NCBI GenBank assembly: GCA_946404405.1
Contig: CAMJDL010000030.1
Location: forward strand, 1-40,214
Source: an uncultured Prevotella sp.
GTDB lineage: Bacteria > Bacteroidota > Bacteroidia > Bacteroidales > Bacteroidaceae
Direction of reading: 5' to 3'
Length of the DNA stretch: 40,214 nucleotides
The position numbers and the translations under genes are program-made. Shown here one piece after another: positions 1 through 6,566 of this stretch (positions within the stretch are counted from its first letter, which is position 1; every line of letters starts with the position of its first letter). The notes beneath the pieces are model-generated. The model was not told where the DNA came from. It did no database searches and worked only from the letters and a program-made list of their open reading frames with translations.

Positions 1-67
1 CATGGAAAAAGCTAAACGCTTCCTATGTCATGTCTGCGACGGATTTTCCGCCACGTTGCAAAGATAA
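1..67 (-). promoter_or_regulatory. Promoter and leader of a gene leaving the window to the left
   Basis: On the minus strand a Bacteroidetes -7 element TATCTTTG lies at 59-66, followed by about 55 bases running to the window edge. Minus-strand ATG codons occur at 31-29 and 3-1. The gene itself is outside the window, so its start and product cannot be decided. The leader contains a short CGGA/TCCG hairpin near 40-52. Confidence 0.5.
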
Positions 68-182
68 GAAAAATTTAGCAAACGACGTTCATTGTGAGCT
101 GTATTTTTTGCAAAAGTAGTGAATTTTCTTTGAAAATTAGCAAAAAGAGGGCGAAAAACTTGCAAATATCAGAAATAGTCCC

Positions 183-190
183 TATCTTTG
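183..190 (+). promoter_or_regulatory. Promoter -7 element (TATCTTTG) of a candidate small RNA
   Basis: TATCTTTG followed by CA matches the Bacteroidetes consensus TAnnTTTG. It is divergent from the leftward promoter at 59-66. The only thing downstream before a terminator hairpin is about 100 nt without a convincing ORF. Confidence 0.55.
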
Positions 191-290
191 CAGCGTCAAA
201 GCAATGGTTTTGACTATCCAGGTAAGTTTCCTGAGAGGGCAAGCCGTATACGTCACTACCCATTTAAAGCCGCGCCTCGAGTGCGGTTTT
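191..290 (+). ncRNA. Candidate small RNA, about 95-100 nt
   Basis: The unit starts just after the -7 element at 183-190 and ends at a GC-rich hairpin with a T run at 270-290. A 5' hairpin is visible: GTCAAA at 195-200 pairs with TTTGAC at 209-214. The ORF that crosses this stretch starts within the promoter-proximal bases, runs through the hairpin and resembles nothing known. I infer a noncoding transcript. No known RNA family is recognised. Confidence 0.4.
270..290 (+). terminator. Intrinsic terminator of the candidate small RNA
   Basis: CCGCGC at 270-275 pairs with GTGCGG at 281-286 (one G-U pair) around a 5-nt loop and is followed by TTTT at 287-290. Confidence 0.55.
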
Positions 291-307
291 AGTGTTTTAA
301 ACAATCC

Positions 308-832
308 CTATTTACGGAAGCTGTTCATCATCATCTTCAAAAAACCCTTACTGCTGGCAATGTTGCGTTTGATAGATATCTCCTTATTGCCAGTAAAAAT
401 CAAAACCTCAACAGCACTAGGGGATATCTCGAAATAGTGCCTGATCTCGTCAGTAATATTACGAACGCCATACGTGCATTTCAGATTCAGAAGAACTCGA
501 TTAGTCTGCCCAATAGATTCCTTAAGCCGATTACCTACGGAGTTTCTGCCAACAATTGTCTTTAAATCAAACATCTTGTAGACGCCTTTTCGCTCAAAGA
601 TGTAGTCTGCCGTTCGAAAACCCTTTGGATTAGGCAGAATATAAACACTATACCCGTGTTCTACAGCTTTACGGGCAGCATTAAGCAGGTTGGCATTATA
701 ATGAACATGCAAAGATACGTATAAACGGAAAAGCCTGCAAGGCGTCAAAGCGGATACGCTTACCATTTCGCTCCCTTTCCTCTTACTTTGAATCAATGGG
801 GACAGGTTTTTGATTGAATTTTTGGAATTCAC
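308..832 (-). CDS. CdiA C-terminal-like tRNase domain protein, probably a 5'-truncated remnant
   Basis: The open frame is 174 codons from a GTG at 832; the first ATG is at 766. Only residues from about 42 onward look like a conserved protein: NANLLNAARKAVEHG, ILPNPKGFRTADYIF, MFDLKTI and SIGQTNRVLLNL. These resemble the restriction-endonuclease-like fold found in CdiA C-terminal tRNase toxins and in phage or mobile-element proteins of Bacteroidetes, where the Asp and Lys of the FDLKT motif are the presumed catalytic residues. The first ~40 residues look like translated noncoding DNA, and the 5' end lies inside an inverted repeat (791-857). The conserved part begins next to a GTATCTTTGC sequence (minus strand, 718-709). 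I infer the C-terminal part of a longer gene whose 5' end was replaced. Family assignment is from memory and moderate; whether it is expressed is unknown. Confidence 0.5.
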   Translation of the reverse strand: MNSKNSIKNLSPLIQSKRKGSEMVSVSALTPCRLFRLYVSLHVHYNANLLNAARKAVEHGYSVYILPNPKGFRTADYIFERKGVYKMFDLKTIVGRNSVGNRLKESIGQTNRVLLNLKCTYGVRNITDEIRHYFEISPSAVEVLIFTGNKEISIKRNIASSKGFLKMMMNSFRK

Positions 833-857
833 ATCAAAGAACCTGTCCCCATTGATT
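791..857. repeat. REP-like inverted repeat with GGGGACAGG motif
   Basis: The arm at 791-814 is complementary to 833-857 over 24 pairs with a single bulged G at 839, around an 18-nt loop. It contains ATGGGGACAGGTTTTTGAT. A 23-base piece of it (798-820) recurs in reverse at 1408-1430. The GGGGACAGGTT core resembles palindromes linked to REP-associated tyrosine transposases in many bacteria (general knowledge); no such transposase is in this window. Confidence 0.7.
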
Positions 858-943
858 GACTCAAATGAAAGGCACTATGTGGCAAAACAGCGCGTTCTCG
901 ATGATTTTTAACTCTTTTTTTTGGTAATTTGGAAGAAACTTCG

Positions 944-951
944 TATTTTTG
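944..951 (+). promoter_or_regulatory. Promoter -7 element (TATTTTTG) of the small two-gene unit
   Basis: TATTTTTG followed by CAGCGTCAAA matches TAnnTTTG. The 14 bases 948-961 are identical to 187-200 at the small-RNA promoter. The first start codon lies 10-22 bases downstream. Confidence 0.55.
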
Positions 952-972
952 CAGCGTCAAATGGAATATATT

Positions 973-1125
973 ATGTCATATACAAAAGAACCATTGGTTA
1001 TTAGCAATCCCTCAGAGAAATTACTGAAGGCAATTGAAGAGCTCCGAAGGAACAAACTTGCAAAGTTAGAAAAACTGCGCAATATGAAACCTGAAGAGTT
1101 TAACCGTCGTGTGATATTGGCATAA
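973..1125 (+). CDS. Small charged protein of unknown function (50 aa)
   Basis: An ATG at 973 opens a 50-codon frame; an in-frame ATG at 961 would add four residues but leave almost no leader after the promoter at 944-951. The protein is mostly one predicted charged helix (SEKLLKAIEELRRNKLAKLE) followed by NMKPEEFNRRVILA. It is followed after 8 bases by a second small frame (1134-1352), so the two look like one transcription unit closed by the hairpin at 1359-1383. The arrangement of two tiny co-transcribed genes in a mobile region resembles a toxin-antitoxin or immunity pair, but no family is recognised and that role is a guess. Confidence 0.5.
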   Translation: MSYTKEPLVISNPSEKLLKAIEELRRNKLAKLEKLRNMKPEEFNRRVILA

Positions 1126-1133
1126 ATAAGGAT

Positions 1134-1352
1134 TTGCCAGTCAACGAATATCGGAGCAGGTTGTTTACACACATTTTCGATTCGTATATGTCAAGCCACC
1201 AAGTTTCAGGAGTAACCAATACTCCTATACGACTTGATAATTATGAGAACGGAATGGGCTATAGTCTGTTTTTCCACCTTATTGCCAAAGATCTGCACAT
1301 AGATATCGTTGAAATGCTGAAAAACGAAATCAAAGAAGTAAGCGGCAAATAA
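1134..1352 (+). CDS. Small protein of unknown function (72 aa), second gene of the pair
   Basis: The frame starts at a TTG (1134) preceded by AAGGA, or possibly at the internal ATG at residue 19 (1188), and runs to TAA at 1350-1352. It has an ordinary composition (FHLIAKDLHIDIVEMLKNEI near the C-terminus is helix-like) and lies 8 bases after the 50-aa gene. No domain is recognised. Lack of an ATG at the expected position lowers confidence; the pair could be a fragment of a larger decayed gene. Confidence 0.4.
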   Translation: MPVNEYRSRLFTHIFDSYMSSHQVSGVTNTPIRLDNYENGMGYSLFFHLIAKDLHIDIVEMLKNEIKEVSGK

Positions 1353-1356
1353 TACT

Positions 1357-1697
1357 AAGGAGCCAACCGTTGTGGCTGGCTCCCTACTGATATCAGGTTC
1401 TTCAGGATTCAATCAAAAACCTGTCCCCATGACCCACCCTTTCCTCTTACTTTGTGCTCCCCGTCTGCTTACTTCGGGAATGTGATGATTTTGATGTTAA
1501 TGTCACCTTTACTTCTAACATGTTTAAAGTCAGATTATTAGTTAAGGTGATATTACTTATTGTAATGTCACTATCTATCACTACAGTAAAACAAGTTGTT
1601 TTGGTGATGAAGGAATGGTACTTTACGGTGATAGAAGGGCCTTCTACGATACCAAAACAACTTGTTTTACTGTTGTAGAAGCCGTCTCAAATACTAA
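1357..1697. repeat. Dispersed repeat of about 340 bp, left copy (inverted relative to 34367-34712)
   Basis: From 1357 to 1420 and again from about 1490 to 1697 the sequence closely matches the reverse complement of 34367-34712. Shared landmarks, in order, are the GGAGCCA hairpin, TTCAGGATTCAATCAAAAA, TTTTGATGTTAATGTCAC, two long complementary arms (1584-1605 with 1651-1672) around an AGAAGG/CCTTCT mini-hairpin, and GTAGAAGCCGTCT. The middle (about 1421-1489) differs between copies; here it carries bases also found at 773-820. It does not look like a known insertion sequence: no transposase and no target duplication are visible. Confidence 0.85.
1359..1383. terminator. Hairpin at the edge of the repeat, possible terminator
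   Basis: GGAGCCAACC at 1359-1368 pairs with GGCTGGCTCC at 1374-1383 with one mismatch around GTTGT. It lies 6 bases after the stop of the 72-aa frame. No long T run follows, so termination would be weak. The same hairpin is in the right repeat copy at about 34685-34710. Confidence 0.4.
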
Positions 1698-1732
1698 TGA
1701 ATAATGACAGTTTACCTCATACAACCGTCAAC

Positions 1733-2527
1733 TTATTTGCAAAGTTCCCAAAAGGCGACGGCTGCTGCTGCGGCAACGTTGAGGGAGTCGACGCTATGTG
1801 CCATCGGAATACGGACTACATAGTCGGATTCAGCAATGGTAGTATGGGGCAGACCATCACCCTCCGTACCCATTATGATAGCCAGACGCGGTTCTGCCTT
1901 CAGCTGGGGATTGTCGAGGGCGATGCTGTTGTCAGTGAGAGCCATAGCTGCCGTACGGAAACCAATATCGTGCAGGCTTGAAGCAGGTGCATCGAGCCAC
2001 GTCCAAGGTACCAGGAATACGGAGCCCATAGATACGCGGACGGCTCGTCGGTTCAGCGGATCGCAGGAGTCACGTGTCAACAGAACGGCATCAATTCCTA
2101 ATGCGGCTGCCGAACGGAAGATGGCACCGATGTTGGTCGTATCTACGACGCCTTGTATGACAACAATCCGTCGTGCATCTTTACAGATTTCAGCCACAGG
2201 ACGCTCTGGTTTACGACGCATTGCGCAAAGTACGCCACGCGTCAATGTATATCCTGTTAGTTGGGCCAACAGCTCACGACTGCCAGTATAGACTGGTATA
2301 TCAGGACATTGCGCAATAATATCTTTAGCATCGCCTTCAATATGACGACGTTCGCAGAGCAGGGCCACAGGTTCATAGCCAGCTTGCAACGCTACGCGGA
2401 TAACCTTTGGACTCTCTGCAATAAAGATGCCCCGCTGCGAATCTAAGCGATTGCGCAGCTGGGCTTCTGTTAGTGTACTGAATAGCTCGACACCTGGCTC
2501 GTCGAGCGATGTAATCTCAATAACCAT
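1733..2527 (-). CDS. TrmH-family (SpoU/SPOUT) RNA 2'-O-methyltransferase
   Basis: This 264-aa cytoplasmic enzyme is predicted to transfer a methyl group from S-adenosylmethionine to a ribose 2'-OH in rRNA or tRNA. The N-terminal ~95 residues form the SpoU substrate-binding region. The three SPOUT motifs follow: VDTTNIGAIFRSAAALG (about 129-145), IIMGTEGDGLP (about 219-229) and IPMAHSVDSLNVAAAAAVA (about 240-258), which build the trefoil-knot cofactor site. It is the last gene of the minus-strand run starting at 9262, 41 bases after the transglutaminase-like gene; that gap is a tandem repeat that also contains this gene's start codon. The exact RNA target cannot be told from sequence. Confidence 0.92.
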   Translation of the reverse strand: MVIEITSLDEPGVELFSTLTEAQLRNRLDSQRGIFIAESPKVIRVALQAGYEPVALLCERRHIEGDAKDIIAQCPDIPVYTGSRELLAQLTGYTLTRGVLCAMRRKPERPVAEICKDARRIVVIQGVVDTTNIGAIFRSAAALGIDAVLLTRDSCDPLNRRAVRVSMGSVFLVPWTWLDAPASSLHDIGFRTAAMALTDNSIALDNPQLKAEPRLAIIMGTEGDGLPHTTIAESDYVVRIPMAHSVDSLNVAAAAAVAFWELCK

Positions 2528-2573
2528 TAACCGTTAACCAATAACCAATAACCGTTAACCATTAACCGTTAAT
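2521..2573. repeat. Junction repeat (AACCGTTAACCAT/AATA units)
   Basis: Degenerate tandem copies of TAACCATTAACCG and TAACCAATAACC fill the gap between the TrmH gene and the transglutaminase-like gene. The repeat contains the ATG of the first and the stop codon of the second. Confidence 0.85.
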
Positions 2574-4095
2574 CCAGCAGGATGACTTTTGCCTGGGCAT
2601 TATCCATGTCAGGCATGGTATTGCCTACCGAAGCACCGATATAGGTGGGGTCGCACACCATGAAGCGCTTGCCATTGACCATGATATAATCGCCCTTGAC
2701 ATCACCGGGGATGGCTACTGCTGAGGCCAGGTGGCCCGGATAGTAGACCAGTACACACTTGTAGCCTAACAAGTCGCGTACCAAGCGGGTGAACAGAATG
2801 GAGCGGTCTTCACAGTCGCAGTAGGGATAGTAGAGTGTCTCGTCAGGGAAGAAGGCACGGTCTTGTCCCCATACCTCTTCGTCGTACTTATAGACGAAAG
2901 CAGTCTGAACCCAGTTAAGCAACTTCTCGACACACATCAGCTCTGAAACGCCCGTCAACCCTTTCTTCAGCTGTGGATACAACTCTTTCTGGGCTTGTTC
3001 GCAGATAGGCGTGTTGGCATACATAGCCCAACGCGTCATGAAGTTGCCACCAACCTCACTGGTAGGATACGACTCATAGAAAGGCAGCTGGTTCTTGTTG
3101 ACACTTACCTTGACAGACATATCAGGATAGCGCCTTGCTTTGAGTTCGCGTGAAGGAGAAGCCTGGAAGTTGGCGTAGGGTGATGTAGGAACCCATAACG
3201 ACAACGACTGCTCCTTAGGATACTTAGCCGCATTGATGCGCAGGTCGCTAATCTTATCGTTCAAAGGATAGAACTTCTCACCATCCAGCGTATAATAGCG
3301 CTTGTTGTAAATGACATGCTGGCTTGCATAGAGCATCTGCAACTTACCACCAGCTTCACCCAGTCGGATTTTGTAGCCCGACTGCGAATAAAGGAAGGCC
3401 ATGAGCAGGGTTGCCTCATTAGTGCCATTGCCAAATATCTTCTGGCCAAGGGCTTGCAACATCATAAGGTATTCCCAGTCGCACAGCCTGTTTTGTGTGC
3501 GCAGCTTCAGACAGTCAACCACTAGATTGTTGTAGGCAGGCTGACAGAGTTTCTCCCAACCATCAGCTACAGCATTCTCGCTGACACCTGCCAAACGGAA
3601 GGCTGCTGCCTCAGGCGTACGTGCCTTCCATGACGTAGCGAGATATTCGAACGTCAGCATTTTAGAAGGCTCCTCAGCAACTTCTTCAATAGGTGCAACG
3701 GGTTGCGGACGTGGTGCAGGCTTGACAGGTTTCACCACTGCTTGAATCTTGATGAGTCTGTCTTCCTTCTTCTTGCGCGCCTCGTCATCGTTCATCTTGA
3801 TAGGCGGTGCAGGCTTTACGTCCTTATCGGGCACGGGCAGCGGCTGCGAGACTCTGAAGGCGTTCCACTTCTCACGTGTCTTGCTGATATATTCAGCATT
3901 GATCTTCTGACGATATTCGTTGAAGTTGTTGACACGGTTCTGATTGAAAGCGGAATTATTGCCTCCAAAACCACCACGAGCTGAGCCGAAGGGGTTGTTA
4001 TTCTGCCCTAAAGCAGAAATGAGGAATGAGGAATGAGTAATGAGAAATGCTATTAGCACGACTCCTTTCCATCCGATATTTCCACATTTATTCAT
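2569..4095 (-). CDS. Secreted transglutaminase-like cysteine protease homologue (508 aa)
   Basis: The start chosen is the ATG at 4095 (MNKCGNIGWKG), which gives a normal signal peptide and an 8-base overlap with the preceding gene; the longer open frame upstream lies inside that gene. After the signal sequence comes a low-complexity Asn/Gly segment, a Pro/Lys-rich linker (about 90-135) and a C-terminal domain. Cys in YCDCEDRS (about 428), His in PGHLASAV (455) and Asp in CDPTYIG (482) fit the Cys-His-Asp triad of the transglutaminase/protease superfamily. It probably acts in the periplasm or at the surface with the six other exported proteins of the operon. The substrate is unknown. Part of the signal peptide (LITHSSFLIS) is encoded by a tandem repeat at 4016-4049. 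Confidence 0.8.
   Translation of the reverse strand: MNKCGNIGWKGVVLIAFLITHSSFLISALGQNNNPFGSARGGFGGNNSAFNQNRVNNFNEYRQKINAEYISKTREKWNAFRVSQPLPVPDKDVKPAPPIKMNDDEARKKKEDRLIKIQAVVKPVKPAPRPQPVAPIEEVAEEPSKMLTFEYLATSWKARTPEAAAFRLAGVSENAVADGWEKLCQPAYNNLVVDCLKLRTQNRLCDWEYLMMLQALGQKIFGNGTNEATLLMAFLYSQSGYKIRLGEAGGKLQMLYASQHVIYNKRYYTLDGEKFYPLNDKISDLRINAAKYPKEQSLSLWVPTSPYANFQASPSRELKARRYPDMSVKVSVNKNQLPFYESYPTSEVGGNFMTRWAMYANTPICEQAQKELYPQLKKGLTGVSELMCVEKLLNWVQTAFVYKYDEEVWGQDRAFFPDETLYYPYCDCEDRSILFTRLVRDLLGYKCVLVYYPGHLASAVAIPGDVKGDYIMVNGKRFMVCDPTYIGASVGNTMPDMDNAQAKVILLD
4016..4049. repeat. GAGGAAT/GAGTAAT tandem repeat inside a signal peptide
   Basis: Units of GAATGAG and TAATGAG, read on the minus strand as CTCATTC, encode LITHSSFLIS in the hydrophobic core of the signal peptide of the gene ending at 2569. 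It is the same style of repeat as seen at gene junctions in this window, here inside a reading frame. Confidence 0.75.
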
Positions 4096-5065
4096 CTGTC
4101 TGTCCATCATTGAGGAAATTCTGGTTAACCGTGATGTTGGTGGGCTGTTGGTTCTCGGCATACGCCTCACCAATGGCACGAGCAGCCTCGATACGCATCT
4201 TCTCCAGTTCCACCTGACTGCGTGCCATCTCCTTACCAAACTCCTTCAGGTCCTTGGCCCATTCCCATTCCTCGCCAATGCGCTGATGAATCTCATCAGC
4301 CAGTTCAGCGGCTTCGTCACTACACTGGGCTGCAGGATTAATGGCTGCCAGATAGGCACCAGCAATTTTGGCACCCTCGCGGTCCTGTGAGGCATTCCAA
4401 GCCTGGCGGGCCTTGTTGACCTTGCCAGCACAATCTTGGTTAACGAAGGTTTGGAACGTAGACTGGATAGCCGTCTCCACAGCATCGTAGTTGTTAATGC
4501 AGGTGGGGATGGACGTCAGCAGGTACATGGCCTGCTCGAAGTCCTGCTTACCACTCAACGTCTTAGCCTGACGAATGATATTATTGGCCTGACCTTCATA
4601 GTAGGAAACAATCTTCTTTTTGGTAGCCTTCAAGAAACTCTGCAAAGCTGTGTTTTGCGGATTCAGACTACTGATAGAAGCCAGGTAAGCCAACTTGGTG
4701 TTCTGACCAGCTCCACTGAGGTTGATTGATGTGCTTCCGAAGCTGTCTCCAGTGCGTGTGTTGGAAACAGAAAGCTCCAGAGCTGTAGTCACCGTAACCA
4801 ATGGACGTAATCCGCTGGTCATATTATTCGAAGTCTCAACCAGATTGGCCACGATGCAGAAGTTAGAGTAGCGTGTGCCACCAGTCATACCATTCAGTGT
4901 CACAGCCTGACGGATTTTCGATGTCAGTTGTGTCACAGACATAGGAGATAACTGGACTGCCTGCTCTGGTATGACAATCGTCAATGGAAACTCACATTGG
5001 TTTTGTGCACGAATGCCCAATGTAGAGAGCGCCAATAGCGCCCATGTCAATACCATCTTCTTCAT
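4088..5065 (-). CDS. Exported protein of unknown function (325 aa)
   Basis: A signal peptide (MKKMVLTWALLALSTLGIRAQ) precedes a beta-rich N-terminal part of about 120 residues (VTVTTALELSVSNTRTGDSF). A predicted helical region follows (about 150-300), with several Cys (TCINN, QDCAGK, AAQCSD) and a very charged coiled-coil-like stretch, EWEWAKDLKEFGKEMARSQVELEKMRIEAARAIG. The tail ends in NITVNQNFLNDGQTDE. It starts 12 bases after the DUF6175-like gene and its stop overlaps the start of the transglutaminase-like gene, so it is firmly in the same operon. I do not recognise the family. The beta domain followed by helical repeats suggests a periplasmic scaffold, but that is inference. Confidence 0.85.
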   Translation of the reverse strand: MKKMVLTWALLALSTLGIRAQNQCEFPLTIVIPEQAVQLSPMSVTQLTSKIRQAVTLNGMTGGTRYSNFCIVANLVETSNNMTSGLRPLVTVTTALELSVSNTRTGDSFGSTSINLSGAGQNTKLAYLASISSLNPQNTALQSFLKATKKKIVSYYEGQANNIIRQAKTLSGKQDFEQAMYLLTSIPTCINNYDAVETAIQSTFQTFVNQDCAGKVNKARQAWNASQDREGAKIAGAYLAAINPAAQCSDEAAELADEIHQRIGEEWEWAKDLKEFGKEMARSQVELEKMRIEAARAIGEAYAENQQPTNITVNQNFLNDGQTDE

Positions 5066-5077
5066 AACTCTTATTAC

Positions 5078-6025
5078 TTATTTAATATATATGTTCACCT
5101 TACCCAAACCGCGAACTTTATACTCGGCTGTAATACCCTTGTTGGCAAGTTCGTTAACCAGTTTCTGAGCTACATCCTTGGCACCCTGCTTGCGCTGACG
5201 CCCACGGATAGTTTGAATGAGAGGAATATATACGCCCTGATACTGCATGAAGGTAGCACCGCTCTTGACACGCTCTGTACCGTTACCTTCAACAGAATTG
5301 TCGAACATAAAGTCTTCGATGAACTCGTGCAACGTGATATCGCCAACCTTGCTGTTCATGCTAAGACCAGCCGACTCTGTGGTCTTGATGTCGAAAGCCA
5401 CCATACGGCCCTTGGTTACCATACCCTGATAGTACTGAAGTACCTTTGCCAGGAAAGCGTCCATATTCTGGAAGACAGCCTCGCGCAGCAGAACGACGGG
5501 GTTAGCCGATGTGCTGGGAGCACCCATACCCTCGATAGGCGCAAACATACGGTTTGTATAAGCATCAGTACCAGTGATGGTGTAAGATACCTGGTACTGC
5601 GGACCGTTCTTCAGCAGGTCATACTGTACCTTAATCAGAATGTCGGCCTCTGAATTACGGATGATGGATTCTTCCACGCTCTCATATTGGTCGCCGGAAT
5701 TTGCAGCTGCCATAGCAGCATCATTTTTGGCACTGTTGATAGCTTCCAGAAGATCGACAATCACGATGTCAGGATTGCGGTCGCTGATAAGCTGGGCCAC
5801 CTGAACAAGTACACTGTGCAGTGTGGGATCTTCACTCATAGCCTTCTCGTAGTCGGGACAGGTCTCAGTGACACCATTGTTGTTGGACTGAGTTATAAAG
5901 CCGTGTGCCTTGCAGTAAATCATGTCAGGCACGACCATCACGTGGGGTGGTGTCATAGCTTTCTGTGCCCATACGCTGCCAGTGATGGCCAACAGGGCAA
6001 TAGCAATAGTCAGTATACGTTTCAT
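5078..6025 (-). CDS. DUF6175-like exported protein (315 aa)
   Basis: The signal peptide ends at VWAQK. The mature protein contains HVMVVPDMIYCKAHGF, PDYEKAMSEDPTL, LISDRNPDIVIVDLLEAI, RNSEADILIKVQYDL and a C-terminal KVRGLGKVNIYIK. This spacing agrees with the Bacteroidetes family I remember as DUF6175, which is often found with other secreted proteins. The ADI-[LI]-[IK] strand and the VVDLLEAI helix recall the nucleotide-free TolB-N/LpoB/CsgG-type fold; that is inference. It lies between an LPP20-like lipoprotein gene (gap 21) and the 325-aa gene (gap 12). The biochemical role is unknown. Confidence 0.82.
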   Translation of the reverse strand: MKRILTIAIALLAITGSVWAQKAMTPPHVMVVPDMIYCKAHGFITQSNNNGVTETCPDYEKAMSEDPTLHSVLVQVAQLISDRNPDIVIVDLLEAINSAKNDAAMAAANSGDQYESVEESIIRNSEADILIKVQYDLLKNGPQYQVSYTITGTDAYTNRMFAPIEGMGAPSTSANPVVLLREAVFQNMDAFLAKVLQYYQGMVTKGRMVAFDIKTTESAGLSMNSKVGDITLHEFIEDFMFDNSVEGNGTERVKSGATFMQYQGVYIPLIQTIRGRQRKQGAKDVAQKLVNELANKGITAEYKVRGLGKVNIYIK

Positions 6026-6046
6026 AATCTTAAATTCTTATATTAG

Positions 6047-6526
6047 TTACTCAATAATCTTATCTTTCTGCATACGCTTCTTCAGAGCGTTGCGGTCAAT
6101 CTGTACCACGATACCCCAGGTCTGCGTGCCGGCACCTTGGAAACTGTTGCGCAGGTCTTTGTCGACCTCCTCAACATACTTCTTGAAGTTGCCGCTGTCC
6201 TTAAAGAACTTGTTGAAATAATCCTCATGCTTCTGGCGAGCGTTGGGGGCATCGACAATGGGGTAGGCGCTACACTCTGTGTCGCCAGCGGTAATACCCT
6301 TGAAGAGTACCTCCTCAATAGCTTTCTTCTTAGCCTCACGTACGGCATCGGCACGATCCACGCCCTTTGCATATACTTTCAGTAACTGCGTGCCATCGAG
6401 CTGCTTGCCAAGGCATTCTGTTGTCTGGTTGAAATAAGAAGCTGTCTGTACCACAGGCTTCTTGCTACTGCAACTTGTCAGCACTGCCAGTGCTGCAGCT
6501 GCCATCAGGATACTTATCTTTTTCAT
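6047..6526 (-). CDS. LPP20-like lipoprotein (159 aa)
   Basis: The signal peptide ends in a lipobox, LTSC, with Cys19 followed by SSKKP, so it should be a lipoprotein. The mature domain has the alternating pattern LLKVYAKGVDRADAVREAKKKAIEEVLFKGI. That pattern recalls LPP20/FlgT-N-type domains, in which an Ala-rich helix follows a strand. It is clearly paralogous to the next protein upstream (6567-7034): both contain V[LM]F[KR]G...A, then P[IL][VI][TD]..N.[RQ]Q...D[YF]F and end in a V-x-[IV]-D-[RK] strand. The role is unknown; it is probably part of an envelope complex with its operon partners. Confidence 0.85.
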   Translation of the reverse strand: MKKISILMAAAALAVLTSCSSKKPVVQTASYFNQTTECLGKQLDGTQLLKVYAKGVDRADAVREAKKKAIEEVLFKGITAGDTECSAYPIVDAPNARQKHEDYFNKFFKDSGNFKKYVEEVDKDLRNSFQGAGTQTWGIVVQIDRNALKKRMQKDKIIE

Positions 6527-6563
6527 TTACGATTTACAGATTTGCGATTTACAGATTTACGGT
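6526..6563. repeat. Junction repeat (GATTTACAGATTTGC units)
   Basis: TTTACGATTTACAGATTTGCGATTTACAGATTTACGG-type tandem units occupy the 40-base gap between the two LPP20-like genes. Confidence 0.75.
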
Positions 6564-6566
6564 TTT

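Noticed and set aside
1357..1697. The 340-bp repeat as an insertion sequence or MITE
   Set aside because: No transposase, and no clear terminal inverted repeat with a target-site duplication at either copy; only internal palindromes are present.
5213..5653. 146-codon plus-strand open frame inside the DUF6175-like gene
   Set aside because: Antisense shadow; Leu/His/Val-rich composition typical of reversed coding sequence.
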